Assembly (NCBI RefSeq): GCF_964204645.1
Contig: NC_134036.1
Coordinates: 10,590,704-10,650,703, forward strand
Direction of reading: 5' to 3'
DNA length: 60,000 nucleotides
Origin: Tubulanus polymorphus
Lineage: Eukaryota; Nemertea; Palaeonemertea; Tubulaniformes; Tubulanidae
The notes under the pieces are model-generated. The model had not been told where the DNA came from. It made no database searches and was given only the letters and a program-made list of their open reading frames with translations. Made by a program: the position numbers and the translations under genes. This document shows positions 9,610 to 20,789 of the stretch, piece after piece. How positions within the stretch are numbered: the first letter of the stretch is position 1; every line of letters starts with the position of its first letter.

Positions 9610-11900
9610 CCGCCCTTTTCATTAGACCGTGCCAAAGTTGGAACTACTGATTTTCTAATGAGAGCGCACAGACAAAGATAAGACATTCTCACGAGTTTTT
9701 CAATCATAACTTTTAATTGAGAAATAAATAGCCAAATTACAAGTGAAACCTCCTAAAATGTAATAGACTATGCAAAATAAAATCAATCTTAAATACCAAC
9801 AGTATGTAAAAGAGAGACGGATTAATTTACTGTTTGTAACATATGTACATTTAAAACTGCAATAAAATTCAATTCAATTTTATCTTCAATGCACTGCAAT
9901 GAATCGATAGTGCGGCTGTCTTGATGAATCCGTGGGAGGCCTTCACTCCCATCCCCTTCCGCGAGTTATTCTAATTGAAGTGACTATCGAAATTTTGAGA
10001 TGTCTTCGAACCTCCGACTTTCGTTCTTGATTAATGAAAGCAAATGCTTTCTTGGCAAATGCTTTCGCAGTAGTTCGTCTCACGGCGATCCAAGAATTTC
10101 ACCTCTAACGCCCGATACGAATGCCCTCGTCGGCCTCTCTAAATTTACCTCGGGAGTTCCGGAGACCAACGAAAACAGAAACCGAGGTCCTATTCCATTA
10201 TTCCATGTACCGTTATTCAGGCGTGAATAAACATCGGTTTTGTGGGATGAGAGACGTTAAAGGTCGCTGCTGCTGCTGCTGTTGCTGTTGCTAGTAGTGT
10301 GATTATTTCTATATATAGTTTTTCTTGCTGTTCCTGTGCATATCATGAAGGTAATTAATCCGGTTGGTCCGTGTGTTTGACGTCATCCAATATGCTGAAA
10401 GCTTATTATTGCCACTACATATCCACTAATTACTAAGTGCAAAATTTATATTTTGTTGTTTTCGTTGTCTTTGAAAAGCCAATCAATCCCCATTCCCGGC
10501 CATGGTGCGATTTCATATGCGTAGTTTATTGAGTGTTTTCTAGGTTTGTTAAATGTTTTGCCAACCGGTATGTTTGCGCATCAATTCACGATGATCGTTC
10601 ATCGGAAAAAGTTCGGTAAACGGAATCTAAAAACAAACAGGTGAGTAAATATTCCTGCTTTTAACTTCAGTTCGGTTCGTTTAATGAGGCGTCATTGATC
10701 ATGCCATCTGGCGTACCAAAATGAATATTTTAGGTTCTAAGTTGCCATACTATGCATTCGAAAAATGTGCTTATTTTCCAAACGAGAAGTTATGGGTACG
10801 GTATGTAAAGGGATGTGATTTTCATTTATAGGAATAGATAGAACATTTTCTCTTAGAATTGGAAATTAAAAATTAAAAAATATTCATTCAAACAATAGTG
10901 TCACTACGTGGGTTCTTCGGGGGTTCTTGCCCAGGTGTTTCTTGCTGAGGGTTAAAACTCTTTCTATGGCTTGGATGTTGTTTCGGCAAATTTCCACGTT
11001 TAGAAAATTTTCGAAAAATCCTCGAGAGAATGGTTTAATTTGATTATAGTCATAGAGTCATAGAGCTGCTTGTAATGTTTAGTGTTAATAATGTTAATGA
11101 GATACCCACACGATTGACTCCGGGAAACTAAGCAGGCCATTCGTAAAACGTTTGTCATTATAATTTTCAGTTTTCATTCTACCGATTTTGGATTTTTTTC
11201 ACAAAAAAATGGGAAAAGTGCAGATACTTTTGTACGTTTTAGCGGAATGCCTATAAGCAGACGAAAACATGGCCTTATAACGAATATCGGATGCACCAAG
11301 GCGTCATAAGTATAAACAAAGTGGCTGCTCTACTGTTAGTTCTGATACCTAGGCAGCGTCAGAAGTCCTCTAAACTCGATGCGTTTCTGGATAGATTGCT
11401 AGAGCGCAATTTAAAAAGAACCCTGCCGGTGCTATCAAATTCACGATTCTAAAGCAACTCAAAAATGGATATGAATGAAGAATTGCGTTTATAGAATAGT
11501 TTATATTGCAGCATGTATTGACGATTTGAATTCATCGGTGAAACAAATGAATCATATTCGTCGATACGCGATTTCATAATCTTTCTCTTTACCTACGACT
11601 ATATGAATCAGTTTACGGATTATCCTTCATAGAAGTAAAACACATATTCGTGAATAGTGCTAAAAATTTAAAATCTTCTTCAAATTCGAAAAGAAATTAT
11701 GATTTATGTTATGGACGCCCGGTAAAGGACATACGGTTCATGGCAATTCAGTCCTGCTTTCTACTTAATGCTGACAAAAATTAAAAAGAAACAAATGAGT
11801 TAGTTTCGTACGCCCTTCGATCAATAGTTCGAAGATGTTTATTATATCATCATACTGACAGAATCATTCCTCCAAGATTCTTTTCTCTACCATTTTTGTT
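9610..11900. other. Non-coding, no gene recognised
   Basis: Mostly unique AT-rich sequence. A CAATAAAATTCAATTCAATTTT run near 9,858-9,880 resembles the A/T-rich tail of a retroelement, but no reverse transcriptase precedes it on either strand. A short CTG-type run lies at 10,267-10,288. The 76-codon frame at 10,000-10,230 has no supporting features. Confidence 0.4.
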
Positions 11901-12069
11901 CAGGGCCAAATTCAATGTCAGTGATGACCAGATGACGATCAATATGACGCGATACGAGTAAAGAAAGTGTGCGGTATTTGACAGTTTGGACAAAACCTAG
12001 TGGTCTACAAAAAACGAGCAGGAAATTCGAATAAATTACCACATTTCGTGGTCAATAATGAACTCAGGT

Positions 12070-12320
12070 GTAAGACCGGTGCGTTACTAGTTAAATGATG
12101 ATATATACACGCACCGTGCATCAGCGAAGTATTAGGACAGCATATGAAAAATTAATATTCAGAAACGCGAAAAGTGAATATCATTAAATATACTGGTTTT
12201 CGGAGGACCGATTGGAAAAACAATTCATTTACGGCTCTGCGAGAGTACATAGTGATGCAGGTGGAACGATTTTGAAGTGCCAGACGCGAATCGATTTACC
12301 ATGACAAAACATCAGTAGAA
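12070..12320. repeat. Diverged direct copy of the segment at 19,028-19,275
   Basis: The two segments share collinear blocks: GTAAGA..GGTGC.TTACTAGT, a TATACACGC block, ATATGAAAA..TAATATCAG, and GAGTACATAGTGATGCA. A weaker match extends left to about 11,920 and 18,840. Both are non-coding. This copy ends about 60 bases upstream of the probable promoter of the knottin gene, so it may be an old duplicated upstream region. Confidence 0.6.
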
Positions 12321-12376
12321 TTTTCGATCTATATCAAGCTGTGCAATCATAATTTTATTTTCAATAAGTCTAAATG

Positions 12377-12462
12377 TATAAAACAAGGCATCAAATGTGT
12401 TATTCGTCGACCGTACTGGCTGAAGAAAACGAGAGTTGAATACGTTGGAAGAAGCGACTAAG
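12377..12462 (+). promoter_or_regulatory. Probable core promoter and 5' untranslated exon of the knottin gene
   Basis: A TATAAAA box at 12,377-12,383 is followed about 28-32 bases later by a plausible start region (about 12,407-12,411). A short non-coding exon then ends at a strong donor, CTAAG|GTGAGC, at 12,462/12,463. The next acceptor on this strand that sits well is TTTCTAG at 14,750-14,756, nine bases before the knottin ATG. The connection of the two is inferred from splice-site quality and spacing only. Confidence 0.4.
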
Positions 12463-12824
12463 GTGAGCGCAGTCATGAAATATTCATATCTTTATTATTC
12501 ATACTCAAACGTTGATTTTCAGTGAAACAAAATACAATTTCATATGTTGTATACCTATCGCATAGACCAACGATTCATTTTGATTACCAATATAATCTAT
12601 CGATTCCACAATATTAAGTGGGGTTCCATCCAGCAAACGTTTGTCTAAAGTATCCAATATCATAGTTTTGTCTTCGTTAACCTTTTGGATCGTCTTGAGG
12701 GTTAGGGTCTAAATGAGGATCAAGCAAACTGAATACCATATACTTTATTCTTTAAGCTCTTTGCATCAATATATCTACTTTCACTTAATTTATTTTGTTT
12801 CTAAATTTGATGCGGATAGTTGTA

Positions 12825-13410
12825 TTAGAAAAACAAGAACAAACGTAGTTCTTCCTAAGTACGGAACAACGAAATCATGAAATATGAAACGAAATTACGT
12901 AATGCTAAAGTACGAAAAGAAATACGCAACGAAATGCTTAACTACGAAAGGAAATGGCCATTCTTTCACGGGTCCTGCTAAAGTATGAAATGAAATACGA
13001 AACTAAATTGTATTTTTCTTGCTACAGCAGCGCGTAGAGCTGGTTCGTGGAGCTGGCTTAAACATTCGCACCCGATGTAGTGTGACAGGGTTCCGCATCG
13101 TGGACCGTTTCAAAAGGCCAATACCCTAAAAACCATCCAGTTGAAGAATGTAAATTCTTGAATAATTTCAAAAGATCATTTACATGTACTGCAAAACTTT
13201 GACATCCCGTGGCGTTATGAGCATTTGTCTATAGTATAGTCGTATTTGATGACCATTTCTTCGTATTTCATTTCATAATTAAGCACTTCTCGCAAAATTT
13301 CGTTATTTCGTTATTTCGTAGTTTCGTTTTCATTTCGCTTCATATTTCGATTTTTGGTTCATATTTCGTAACTCCGTCGTTTCGTACTTTTAGCTGGAAC
13401 CGAACAAACA
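12825..13410. repeat. Inverted-repeat element of ACGAAAT/ATTTCGT words
   Basis: The left half (about 12,840-12,965) is built of repeated ACGAAAT and TACGAAA words. The right half (about 13,240-13,400) is the diverged reverse complement, rich in ATTTCGT. The two halves enclose about 270 bases of unrelated sequence. It is a non-autonomous fold-back element inside the proposed first intron of the knottin gene. Confidence 0.7.
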
Positions 13411-13486
13411 CGGAATTTAACCTGTCTAATCCCTACATTTACAGATGCAACCTAGTTTGGGCAAAAACGGTCCAATACAATAGAAG

Positions 13487-13988
13487 TTAACCCTGGGAAG
13501 CCAAAACATACTTTTGGTAGTAGGGCATACCCCATATTTATTTTCAATCAATATCTGTTTTAAATATATTTTCACATTAACATGTTTTTTGGAAGGGGTC
13601 ACATGTGACCCCCAAGCTGCTTCATTATTAGTTTAGAGTACCTAAATATTTTTAGAGAAACTTCATAATATGAAAAAGTGCATCCTTTAATGCCCAGTGT
13701 TCCATATATGACCCCAATTTGTTGATTGAAAATGTACAAGCTACGTTCTGGCTATGGGTCATATATGACCCCTTGGGTTAAAGTGGTAAATTTGATTTTA
13801 TGGAGCGCCACCTGGTGAGTTTACTACTAACTGACAAGGCGCATATATGTAAAATTGGGCTTTTTAGGTAGCACGGGTGCTCTTAAACACATCTAAGAAC
13901 TCTGGAACCCAACCATCAGCAGTTCTTAAATTTATGACCGGCTAAAAAGGTGGGGTCATATATGACCCGCAGGGCTACCCAGGGTTAA
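13487..13988. mobile_element. piggyBac-type MITE, about 500 bases
   Basis: The element is flanked by TTAA at both ends (13,487-13,490 and 13,985-13,988), the target site used by piggyBac transposases. Its ends are inverted repeats: CCCTGGGAAGCC on the left and GGCTACCCAGGG on the right, one mismatch. Inside are several copies of a palindromic word of the type GGGGTCATATATGACCCC (near 13,598, 13,757 and 13,953). It has no coding capacity, so it must be mobilised by a transposase elsewhere. Confidence 0.85.
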
Positions 13989-14765
13989 AATACCGTTAAA
14001 CCGACAGTTTCCAGTCATTTCACTAGACCTTTCATGCGATATTTTATCGTTTTGGGAGTGATTTGAATTAATAAACTCTTACCATTGTATAGTGTTGCTA
14101 CCGTTGTATATGACATACAAAACGAATATAAGTGAGTAACCCTGTAGGTCTGTGAATACGGTGAACAAATGGTGTTTATTTTATCGATTTTTCATAGGTT
14201 GCGCTACTAGCGCACACGTTCTTGTGTTGATTGTCATAGTAAACATCATAAATAGCACCAACTGCGGGTTAAATATGAACTATACGCACGGAGTGGAGGA
14301 TAAATAGATGAATATTTCGCTAACTATTACCGCTAATTCGTGCTCCATTTTTCAATAAGTCAAATCTCAGGTCGTTTTATGTATACTTAAGTTTCTTCTG
14401 GTTAAGAAATCGTGGAAAGTACAATTTTGATGGCATTTGCCCTTTAACAGTTCAACGATTTGTTTAGGTATAGATTGTATAAACATATTATTGACATCAT
14501 CATATCCAGAACTTGTTTTACTGGGCAAATTACTCAATTTAAATATTTCACCTAGATCAGTTGGAAAAATGAATAGAGAATTAGGGTTAAGGTTATATAG
14601 AGTAAAAAATGATAGTGATTACAGATGGTGTTAATAGATCTTCTCATTTCGGAATGTTTTCTGCAAAATTAATGAGTTGGCTATTACTATATATGTAACC
14701 AGAGTATAGGATTTCAAAAAATGTCAAAATGCTTAAATATTTATGTCAATTTCTAGGTCAGGATC

Positions 14766-15258
14766 ATGCTTACTTATCTATTGACTCGAATATGTGTTAT
14801 TGTTATGCTTGTGGGCAGTGGCGCGTCGTGGCCCTCAGGTGAGTAACGACTGGCGAAATGATTTACAATTTACAATTTCTTAGAATTATATGAATAATAT
14901 AAAAATGAAAGTCGCCTCCATCAGTAATATGTGATTAATAGCATATATTTGATAAATAGCATTTTCAGTGATTTTACTTAAATTCTTACATTCGACGAAA
15001 ATCAATTAATTGACGTTTAATATTGTACATATTCGTACATGTATTTCCTTTTCTTCAGCATTAATGTGTTGTTAACGAGGGATATCTATTATCCCAACCA
15101 ATTATTTCTTTTAATTCAAGTAAAACAGTGTGTCACTTAAAAATCCCAATGCCAATTTCATGCTTTTTGGATATACAGGTTGCACAATAAAATCCGGGAT
15201 ATGCCTCTGGAGTGCCGAGTGTTGCAGTAACAAATGTAGAAACGGATCTTGTTATTAA
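14766..15258 (+). CDS. Secreted inhibitor-cystine-knot (knottin) peptide gene, two coding exons
   Basis: Coding exon 1 is 14,766-14,838 and exon 2 is 15,179-15,258 (stop TAA). The intron is 340 bases with GT/AG ends and phase 1. The product is 50 residues: a hydrophobic signal peptide of about 21 residues on exon 1, then, with almost no propeptide, one short cysteine-rich domain on exon 2. Its six mature cysteines follow C-X6-C-X5-CC-X3-C-X4-C, one residue before the stop. That is the classic C-C-CC-C-C cystine-knot framework. The fold is used by ion-channel-active venom peptides, antimicrobial peptides and hormones alike, so toxicity cannot be inferred. Signal on one exon and the whole knot on the next is an ordinary arrangement for such genes. 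AATAAA polyadenylation signals follow at 15,424 and 15,621. Confidence 0.75.
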
Positions 15259-15639
15259 TCGGCAAAGATACGGGTTTTATTCGGATTAACTTGTGGTGGT
15301 ATGGAAACTATCCGATAATGAACCCGAAACACTGTCAGATTATCGACTGAAAAAGTTGAAAAAGCCGGAATTTATTTTCTCATATTTGTAACTCAATCGT
15401 CAAATGTTTTTCTGAAGTGATTCAATAAAACTGCGGGTAAATGAAATAGGTAAATGATTGGATTTAATATGTTTGTACCCCACTGTTATGGGTTTGAGTT
15501 GGCTGTTATGGTTGTTGAATTAGCCACCGTGTCGTTACCGTGTTGAACCGTCGTAATATGAACTTTTCTATAAGTTTACAGTTTCCTATTTATCACAATC
15601 AAATGACGTGATTGTCAATGAATAAAGAATCAGCAGAGA

Positions 15640-16045
15640 AACAGTTATATTCATATATAGAGTAACAAAAATTTGTATTTTATTCACAGAAAAAATTGTA
15701 GGAAGAAGATACCGTACAATGCATATATATTTTTAAAAATCAAATCAAATACAACATTCAAAACTTGATTTAACAAACTTCCCCAAATTTATCACGTGAG
15801 ATCCACTACTTACATAATTGAAAATTCTACTTATATTACATGCATCAATATTTACCAATTTTATTTTCGTCCTGAGATCGTTGAATTTACTGCACGTTAG
15901 GATTAAAATGCTTAAAATCTTCCACACGTATTACAAATCCTGTCATCTCTACTCAATACCGGAGGTTCGTGTTTTTGGTATCATCAATCTGTGTCATTCT
16001 GATAGGATAATTATTCATTCTAAACGGGCATCGATATGGTGAAAT
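15640..16045. other. Non-coding 3' flank of the knottin gene
   Basis: AT-rich sequence with short overlapping open frames on both strands (15,745-16,042), none with recognisable features. No second cysteine-rich exon was found here. Confidence 0.4.
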
Positions 16046-16272
16046 ACACTCTTAGAACAAAGGGTTCTACTTGGACTTGCCTCAAAGGGAGAGCACATAA
16101 AGGTTCGTCAAAGAAGGTTTTTTGTAGGGGTCTCTAAAAACCCCAGGTAAAGGTTCTTTGAAGAACCATTTCGTATGAAGGGTTATTGGAAGAACCCCTT
16201 TCATAATTATTAAATGGTTCTTGACAGGGTTCTTTCGGGAACCATTACAGGTATTAATTTTTAGGGTTCCTC
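16046..16272. repeat. Cluster of AGAACC/GGTTCT palindromes
   Basis: Words of the type GGTTCTTTGAAGAACC and AAGAACCCCTTT recur in both orientations over about 220 bases, forming nested short hairpins. This looks like the decayed core of a MITE. AGAACC half-sites can resemble nuclear-receptor sites, but the local density is better explained by the repeat itself. Confidence 0.6.
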
Positions 16273-17337
16273 ATTCATTTTTTGACTGCTCAAGCCGTTC
16301 ATGATTTGTTCATCCACTGTTAATTATTATTAACTCAGCACTCAGCACTGAAACAGCTGGATTTTTTTGTTCAAATTAAGCAGTATATAAATCTGATATT
16401 GAGATATAGGGATTTCATTTTGCAAAACTGTGTACCAATCTATCAGACCCCACCCGTCTATAAATTATAAATGTCATAGGATGCCTGCATAGGATGTCTA
16501 CAATATCAAATTAGCTATGCCCATTATGCGCTAATTAGATGATCTAAACACGTAAGTTAGTTTCAAAACAATTAAATATTACCGGCATTTCAATAAAGTA
16601 AGCGCTTCTTGCAAGCTGGCGTCAAATAATCAATAACGAAGAGAGAACTGCATGCTAAAAGTGAACATCGGATGAACTATTTTTAAAAATATAGTATTGA
16701 AATTAGTAATAATTATAGGTTGATTTTAAGAATTTTAGATATATATTTTTTCGAATAATTTGTGTAGTCATTTATCTAGATAATGAGATGAAAAGGACAA
16801 AATTCAGTCAATGAAAATATGATCTTATCTATATATTCCTCCCTTATATAGGCTATGTAGACCAGCCTCAAATTTCATTTTGTCTTTTATTTCTACAAAT
16901 AAAATATTTGTGATATAGATTAAGAGTGTTTATGATCGCGTATCACAGCAAATATACTTTGGAGGATTCTTCAACTCAAATACTTCAATCTTCTACGTAA
17001 AAAAACCAAAAAATTTTGTATACATAGGATGTACAGTGGTCAACAGAACCTTTGAACGTCACGTATCACTGCAAATCATCAACAGTTGTGGCTATTTTAA
17101 GAGCCAAAATTACCAGGCGATCTTTTCTGCAATATACTACATGTATCGCATAGTCACAGCATACAAATGGTTGGGCTACTATCGGAAACAGAAATTTTAA
17201 AAAACTGGAATGAAAAGAAAATTGACTTCAGACTGCTTTTAAATGTACTACTGGACACGTTACTGGAGACTGGAAGATTGCTTATTGTTCTTAAGACAAG
17301 TGTGGCTGTATAGATTATGGAAAGGTAACGTAGTTAA
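16273..17337. other. Non-coding, nothing recognised
   Basis: Unique AT-rich sequence with dense stop codons in all frames. No splice-consistent exon and no repeat family recurring in the window was seen. Confidence 0.4.
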
Positions 17338-17395
17338 TTGCGTTGGCCTAGTGGTATAAGTAGCTATCAGCTCCCGAGAAATGGCTGATCCCAAA
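17338..17395 (+). repeat. tRNA-like relic (possible SINE head)
   Basis: The stretch TGGCCTAGTGGTATAAG fits an internal promoter box A, and a degenerate box B-like GGCTGATCCC follows about 40 bases later. The arms do not pair into a full cloverleaf, so it is not a functional tRNA. Most likely a decayed tRNA-derived SINE or chance. Confidence 0.25.
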
Positions 17396-17854
17396 AACAG
17401 TAATATCATATTTTACAATTTCTAATTCAGACTGCAAGACTCTATGTGTAAATAAAAGTTAGATGGTTGAGTTATATGCTCGAAACAGGTAAAACTCATT
17501 AATAATCGGTATTGCTAAACACTTAAACATTGATGAACATAGTATTTGTTCTTGATCACCAATTCTGTTTCAAAATCCAGCTCATCGATTTTCTACAACA
17601 ACTTGAGTTCATGGAAAACTAGGTTATGAATATTATTGAGCTTACATTAAATTTTCCACCAGTTAGAATCTAGAAATGATGAGTATATATCATCATACTA
17701 GATGGCATTATTTAGGATATCTCGTTTAACAATTCACTGTCGAATAAATATCAGCAGAAGGATATATAGACACCTGTGACGCCGAAGGTTCTGGTTGTCG
17801 ATATTACTGCTCGATGATTAATTATGGTGAATTGACGAGCAAATACATGTCTAC

Positions 17855-18010
17855 CAGTCACCTGTTGCTCTTAGGGATCTGGTTTAAAAAATGTCTGTTT
17901 TATGAACACTCATCTTGGATCGATGATCAAACACAGCATACGTTGCTCTTAAGTTCCGGTTACTGAAATTTCTGCTGGATGAACACTCATCGCTGATCGA
18001 TTTGCAAATA
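17855..18010. repeat. Two-copy tandem duplication, unit about 80 bases
   Basis: The blocks GTTGCTCTTA (17,863 and 17,943) and GATGAACACTCATC-type sequence are repeated in order about 80 bases apart, with drift between them. No coding role is seen. Confidence 0.5.
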
Positions 18011-18169
18011 CATGTACCGGGTATACCAGGTGGTAGGCAGGACTCGTATGTAATGATGTTTCATAGTCAGCAAAACTGATGGAGCGTTCATGAAATGTTA
18101 ATAAATCACCTGAAACATGTCCCTTATCCTTGAATGACGTTGTTCCAACCGAAACCAAGTTTAACAAAC

Positions 18170-19027
18170 AATATTAGTTTTCTATTGAGGTCTTTCACGT
18201 GACGTCACTACGTGAATACATATTGAATGATAAGTATTATTCCAAGATTTGACAGACCTGTATTTCTGAGTATAAATAAAGTCAGTTTAATTAATGGCCA
18301 GTTGATATTAGTTATGCGATACGTTTGACGAATGTGCATGATAGCCACATATCATTCATCTTTAAATCATTTCCAACCATAACACGGGACTGAATTGGTC
18401 ACATTTAGTTATTCGAAGAAATTTCTCTTCGATTATGGAAAGTCATCTATGTAAAATTGTACTGCTACAGAGTCTGATCAGTTGGACCACAAAATCTTCA
18501 AATACTAGATTAGTTTTTTGGCCTAGGCCTACTATGAAAACAAGAGATATAAAAAGTTAAATTTCTATGTGCAAATGTAAACGGTACTACAGTTTTAAAA
18601 CCACAAAAACAACTGTATATGATTCGATTCATAATACTATTGATTAAAACTGGACGCGTCTCTCACTATAAAGTATTTGCTCGAATCAAGCGCCGAAAAG
18701 TGAAACAATTAAAGTAAATGCATCAGTATCGCTATGTCTTTGATCTATCGTCCGTAGCTGTCAAGGATCTCATTTTGACAGAATGAAATTTCCTAAATTT
18801 GAAAGACCAGTATTTCAGGGTAAAATCATATTTACTCCATCGACGACCAGATAACGGTCAATTTTACCCGAAACGTGAGGCGAATGTGCAGGAAATCTAT
18901 ACTTACTGAATGACTGCGGTCTAAGATATCTATTCGGCAGTCTAGATTACATCTTTCGGTCGAAAGAAAGACGCGCAGCTCAATTCGACAATTCAAAAAA
19001 ATGATCCAGTCGTCGTTTTACAATCAT
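18170..19027. other. Non-coding, contains weak further copies of the 12/19-kb duplicated block
   Basis: Around 18,245-18,330 and 18,805-18,900 a similar series of words recurs (GACC.GTATTTC, CCAGTTGATATTAG versus CCAGATAACGGTCAA, CGAATGTGCA). This suggests three or more old copies of one upstream-type region in 11.9-19.3 kb. No exon is recognisable. Confidence 0.35.
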
Positions 19028-19275
19028 AGACGTAAGAAAGGTGCTTTACTAGTCAGAATGGTGTGTTCTATACACGCGCAGTACATCAGCAAAAATGATA
19101 AAATAGTATATGAAAACCTAATATCAGCGACAGCTCATTAAATATAATGATTTCCTATGAAACTAATGAAAAACAATGTACTTATGATCGACTATCTACG
19201 AGTACATAGTGATGCACGTGCATCGATTATGTCACCTGGGTGCGTATTGATATAGCTTAACAAAACATGGATATG
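19028..19275. repeat. Second copy of the knottin-upstream segment
   Basis: Partner of 12,070-12,320 in the same orientation. The TATA box found after the first copy is not preserved after this one, and I found no cysteine-rich exon in the following 4 kb. It may mark a lost paralogue. Confidence 0.6.
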
Positions 19276-20316
19276 AGTTTCAATCAATATCGCTGGAGTG
19301 ACGGGTGGGTGCGTAAGGATTCAGCTAAAAGTAGAACTGGAGTGGCAAAACTGTAATTTGTGATTCATTTCAACTCATAATTGTGGTTAAAATTTCCAAT
19401 TCTTCATAATTAACTCATATTCAACTATTTTAATACTGTTAGTTGCAAGCTTATAATCTATTCTGCCCTCACATGAAGAAAGACAGTATCTCAAAATCTT
19501 TTGTTTTGATAAATTGGTGTCTGAAGTTATGGGGAGTTCCCTGAGTCAATATAATATATCTACTAACTTAAAACTTAGTTCATGGGTGTTGAGACCCTAA
19601 ATATGGAAAAAAATTTTCAAATTTGGAAAGAAATGGTCCAAATTCAACTGAGATAAATGAGATTTTTACAGTTACTACCGCTGTTCAACCTAAAAAGCTG
19701 GAACTAATTCTTGATAGTTGTCAATTTGAAAGGCAGTAAATTTTTTCGCATTATTATAAATCGCAGTAACTACGATGATTTACACGTTAAAGTGCAGTAA
19801 ATCTGAAGATCTGCAGTATAAATGATAAGTATAAGTGTAAATTCATTAGAATCAATGACAGAATATTCAGTTCCTGCCTGACGATTCACAGCAAGTGGAA
19901 AAGATTGATATTCCAATTGAACAACTGTATTTATTAGATGAAATTAAATTTCAGATCAATTCAACAACATCTAATTATACACAAATATCAATATTGATGA
20001 CAAATGATCTTTCTGGATGAAAGATCTAAAAGACCTGAACTTAAGCGAAGAACAATATAATGGTAATCTCACTATTTAAACTTATTGCAGTGAGATAATC
20101 ATGCATTCTTCTTGTTCATTAACAAAAAATCTCACAATTGAATACTCTTCTTAATTTTAGAACTAAGTTGTGATCTAAAAAAGATAATCACACAACACAA
20201 CAAATAATTTTGAAATGATTTCAAAGAATTAATTTTGGGTCAGTAACAACGATAAATTGCATTAATATATCTATATGTAACCACTAAATCCATATAGATC
20301 CATGAAACCATACTTT
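19276..20316. other. Non-coding, nothing recognised
   Basis: AT-rich unique sequence, short frames only. No repeat shared with the rest of the window was seen. Confidence 0.4.
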
Positions 20317-20526
20317 TTAATTTTCAATTAAGTCTACAAGCTCGTCATTATTTTGGATGTTCTCCCAGAAGGATCGCCTATCTTCGTGCATCAATGGACA
20401 CAACTTTCGAATGATATCGGCTTTTTTGCTTGTCAATAAACCACGTGGTTGGGGTCGTAGAAGTGTGGGAATCGATAAATTTTCCAATTTTACTGTTTTT
20501 TTTTTAGATATGAAAAAGTTTCCCAC
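20317..20526 (-). pseudogene. Possible last exon of a transposon-associated gene
   Basis: A 69-codon open frame ends in TGA-free sequence up to a stop at 20,317. It contains PRGLLTSKKADIIRKLCPLM and a closing acidic RRSFWENIQNNDELVDLIEN stretch. The pattern (Pro, then Lys-Lys, then Leu-rich, then FW/FY...L) resembles the C-terminal segment of uncharacterised multicopy invertebrate proteins, recalled only loosely. A pyrimidine-poor upstream region and no partner exons make this a weak call. The opposite-strand frame is ignored. Confidence 0.25.
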
Positions 20527-20569
20527 TGCATATCATTGTGGTTAATTTTATACAAGAGATCAATAGACC

Positions 20570-20783
20570 CCCACTCCTGTGAAGCTGGCTACCAGTTCCC
20601 GGTTCCCGATTCGGCTCCCGATTCAAAATGATTTTGATACGGGAGCCGAATCGGGAACCGGGAACCAGTAGCCGGCTACTGATTCGGCTCGCGTATCAAA
20701 ATGGTTTTGAATCGGGAGCCGAACCGGGAACCGGTAGCCGGCTACCGGTTCGGCTCCCGATTCAAAATGTGAAGCTGGCTACT
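20570..20783. repeat. Multi-hairpin palindromic MITE array
   Basis: About 210 bases consist almost entirely of alternating, mutually complementary modules: GAAGCTGGCTACC, GGTTCCCGATTCGGCTCCCG, a central ATTCAAAATGATTTTGAT, then the complements, twice over. At least two nested hairpins can form. Same family as 8,957-9,056 but internally duplicated. Confidence 0.85.
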
Positions 20784-20789
20784 TATTCG

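Noticed and set aside
16046-16272. Steroid-receptor-type response elements
   Set aside because: AGAACC/GGTTCT words are too dense and too regular; they belong to a palindromic repeat.
17338-17395. Functional tRNA gene
   Set aside because: Box A is good but box B and the stems do not fit a cloverleaf.
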